Shown piece after piece: positions 62,575 through 64,000 of a stretch of 64,000 nucleotides of DNA (positions are counted from its first letter, which is position 1; every line of letters begins with the position of its first letter). Source of the DNA: Arcticibacter tournemirensis. GTDB taxonomy: Bacteria; Bacteroidota; Bacteroidia; Sphingobacteriales; Sphingobacteriaceae. Below the pieces are notes generated by a model. The model was not told the DNA's origin, did not search any database, and saw nothing but the letters and a program-made list of their open reading frames with translations. Both the position numbers and the translations under genes were made by a program. The stretch covers positions 1,674,001 to 1,738,000 of the forward strand of contig NZ_VFPL01000001.1 in the NCBI RefSeq assembly GCF_006716645.1, in the 5' to 3' direction.

Positions 62575-64000
62575 ATGTCTCAAAATTTACATCATTTCAA
62601 AGGGGGGGGCATTGGTATAAGAGTACTGGTGCTATCTTTTCTGCTTATAACGCTGGTCTCGCTAAGTTATGGCCAGCAACGCAAAAGTATAAGCGGGACA
62701 GTAAAAAGTGCGTCAGATGGTTTGCCGGTTATTGGCGCCTCTGTGAAGGTGAAAGGGACTACCCGTGGTACCTCCACCAATGTGAATGGCCAGTATACCA
62801 TTTCTGTAAGTAATAAAGAAACTCTGGTTTTTACTGCCATTGGATATAAAGCTAAAGAAGTGTTAGTAGGTGCACAAACAGTAGTTAACGTACAATTGGC
62901 GGAGGATGCTGTTCAGCTAAAGGAAGCTGTGGTTACAACAGCTTTGGGGATAAAGAGGGAAGTGAAAGCACTTGGTTATTCTGCTACGTCGATACAAGGA
63001 GAACAGCTGACAGAGGCACTATCGAACAACTGGACAGATGCTTTGTCGGGTAAAATAGCAGGTGTCAACCTTGTACGATCTAATGCAGGGCCTACTGGCT
63101 CTAATAAGATCATTTTAAGAGGAGAAAATAACTTAACAGGAGAAAATGACGCCCTTATCGTGGTTGATGGAGTCGTGATCAACCATGGAAGTGGTCGTAC
63201 AACGGGCACAGGAAGCGGTGCTTATTTGAGTTCAAATGATAGTCCCGTAGATTATGGAAGTGGTCTCAATGATATTAATCCTGAAGATATTGAAAGTGTA
63301 ACCGTGCTGAAAGGTCCGGGAGCTTCTGCTCTCTATGGACAGAGAGGAGCAAATGGAGCTATTATCATAACAACGAAATCGGGAAGCAAGTCAAAATCAA
63401 AGGGGTTGGGAATTACTTTTAATTCGAATACTTCCATTGAAAGTGTTTCAAGATGGCCTGAATACCAGTACGAATACGGACAAGGAACAGAAGGTAGCGA
63501 TTATTATTCTTTCGGGACTACTACCGATGGTTCAAGTACAAGGAGTACCAGTTCTGCCTGGGGGCCTAAATTCAACGGGCAGTCGTTTTTTCAGTACGAT
63601 CCAGTTACTCATACTGGAGCAACCGTCAGAACTCCCTGGGTCGCTTATCCTGATAATAGAAAGGACTATTTTGAAACTGGAAAAACTTTTACGAATAGTG
63701 TCAGCTTAAACGGGGGAACAGATAAGACGTCGGTGCGTTTTTCATTTACTAATGTTGATAATAGCTGGATTATTCCCAACACGGGCTACAACAGGAATAC
63801 AATTGCTCTGTCCGCAAGTACGAAGGTAACCGATAAATTTACTCTTTCAACGAAAATTAATTACACGAGAAAGTGGAGTGACAACCTACCGTCGACGGGA
63901 TATAATAACCAGTCAATTATGTATTGGAATATTGCCTGGGTACCAAACGGAAATCTTGACTGGTTAACGGATTATTGGCTTCCGGGAAAAGAGAATGTTT
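62575..64000 (+). CDS. SusC/RagA-type TonB-dependent receptor, N-terminal part (cut by window edge)
   Basis: Open from ATG 62575 to the right edge, 475 complete codons. A signal peptide (about 15-33, LLITLVSLSYG) precedes the carboxypeptidase-like domain (KSISGTVKSASDGLPVIGAS, about 37-110), then the plug: KEAVVTTALGIKREVKALGY, ALSGKIAGVNLVRSNAG, GPGASALYGQRGANGAIIITTK, and the start of the barrel. Codons 10-12 are a run of eight G residues (62602-62609) at the very start of the signal region. The OPA transporter lies directly upstream. Confidence 0.92.
   Translation, partial: MSQNLHHFKGGGIGIRVLVLSFLLITLVSLSYGQQRKSISGTVKSASDGLPVIGASVKVKGTTRGTSTNVNGQYTISVSNKETLVFTAIGYKAKEVLVGAQTVVNVQLAEDAVQLKEAVVTTALGIKREVKALGYSATSIQGEQLTEALSNNWTDALSGKIAGVNLVRSNAGPTGSNKIILRGENNLTGENDALIVVDGVVINHGSGRTTGTGSGAYLSSNDSPVDYGSGLNDINPEDIESVTVLKGPGASALYGQRGANGAIIITTKSGSKSKSKGLGITFNSNTSIESVSRWPEYQYEYGQGTEGSDYYSFGTTTDGSSTRSTSSAWGPKFNGQSFFQYDPVTHTGATVRTPWVAYPDNRKDYFETGKTFTNSVSLNGGTDKTSVRFSFTNVDNSWIIPNTGYNRNTIALSASTKVTDKFTLSTKINYTRKWSDNLPSTGYNNQSIMYWNIAWVPNGNLDWLTDYWLPGKENV
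62602..62609 (+). repeat. Homopolymeric G8 tract in the 5' end of susC
   Basis: Eight consecutive G within codons 10-12 of the susC frame. With eight the frame is open; a gain or loss of one G would shift it before the signal peptide. Confidence 0.9.

Overview
The window comes from a member of the Bacteroidota, most likely a Sphingobacteriaceae (Pedobacter-like) soil or water bacterium. The evidence is four SusC-type TonB receptors and two SusD lipoproteins, a FecI/FecR pair feeding a SusC receptor, lipoproteins with Cys followed by Lys/Asp or Glu-Lys, an ISAon1-type ISL3 element, sigma-54, and promoter-like motifs of the Bacteroidota TTTG/TAnnTTTG type. No rRNA, CRISPR array or phage genes were seen.

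Region by region: (1) 1-2.1 kb: the 5' end of a susC gene cut by the window edge, with a LacI-type regulator beside it and three related operator-like palindromes. (2) 2.2-8.4 kb: a respiratory ammonification operon, nrfH-nrfA followed by a fused ResB/CcsA cytochrome c maturation protein and a DUF3298-type lipoprotein. (3) 8.6-10.1 kb: two cold-shock-domain proteins and a Tat-exported Dabb protein. (4) 10.2-13.6 kb: a copper-acquisition cluster whose TonB receptor carries the CxxxM and HxM motifs known from OprC. (5) 13.75-16.3 kb: a type I sulfatase with an extra C-terminal module and a small unknown protein. (6) 16.4-19.4 kb: a pntA gene whose start codon has been split by an ISL3-family insertion (1419 bp, 8-bp target duplication), then a third cold-shock gene. 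(7) 19.7-29.9 kb: ECF sigma factor, FecR, SusC with STN domain, SusD, zinc metallohydrolase lipoprotein, DUF4302 lipoprotein, membrane protein and a TlpA-like redoxin. (8) 30.4-32.9 kb: an orphan PAS/GAF histidine kinase with a C-terminal appendage. (9) 33.0-51.1 kb: a complete starch/maltodextrin locus: LacI regulator, SusC, SusD, SusE-like, three GH13 enzymes, beta-phosphoglucomutase, GH65 phosphorylase and an SLC45/GPH-type sugar transporter. (10) 51.2-54.7 kb: rpoN, riboflavin synthase, a TPR protein. (11) 55.0-55.9 kb: two near-identical transcription units, each with promoter, a ~110-nt tRNA-like RNA and terminator. (12) 55.9-64 kb: an orphan four-helix-bundle sensor, a cytosine-deaminase-like enzyme, a universal stress protein, a GH36 alpha-galactosidase, and an OPA-family organophosphate transporter followed by a susC gene that runs off the right edge and carries a G8 tract near its start.

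In the starch locus, the SusCDE outer-membrane proteins would bind and import maltodextrins, surface or periplasmic GH13 enzymes cut them, the transporter brings maltose into the cell, and GH65 plus beta-PGM convert it by phosphorolysis to glucose and glucose 6-phosphate. A perfect CGGGAACGTTCCCG palindrome lies next to the susC promoter and is the probable LacI target. The observations most worth following are the paired tRNA-like genes, the start-codon insertion in pntA, and the OprC-like copper receptor.
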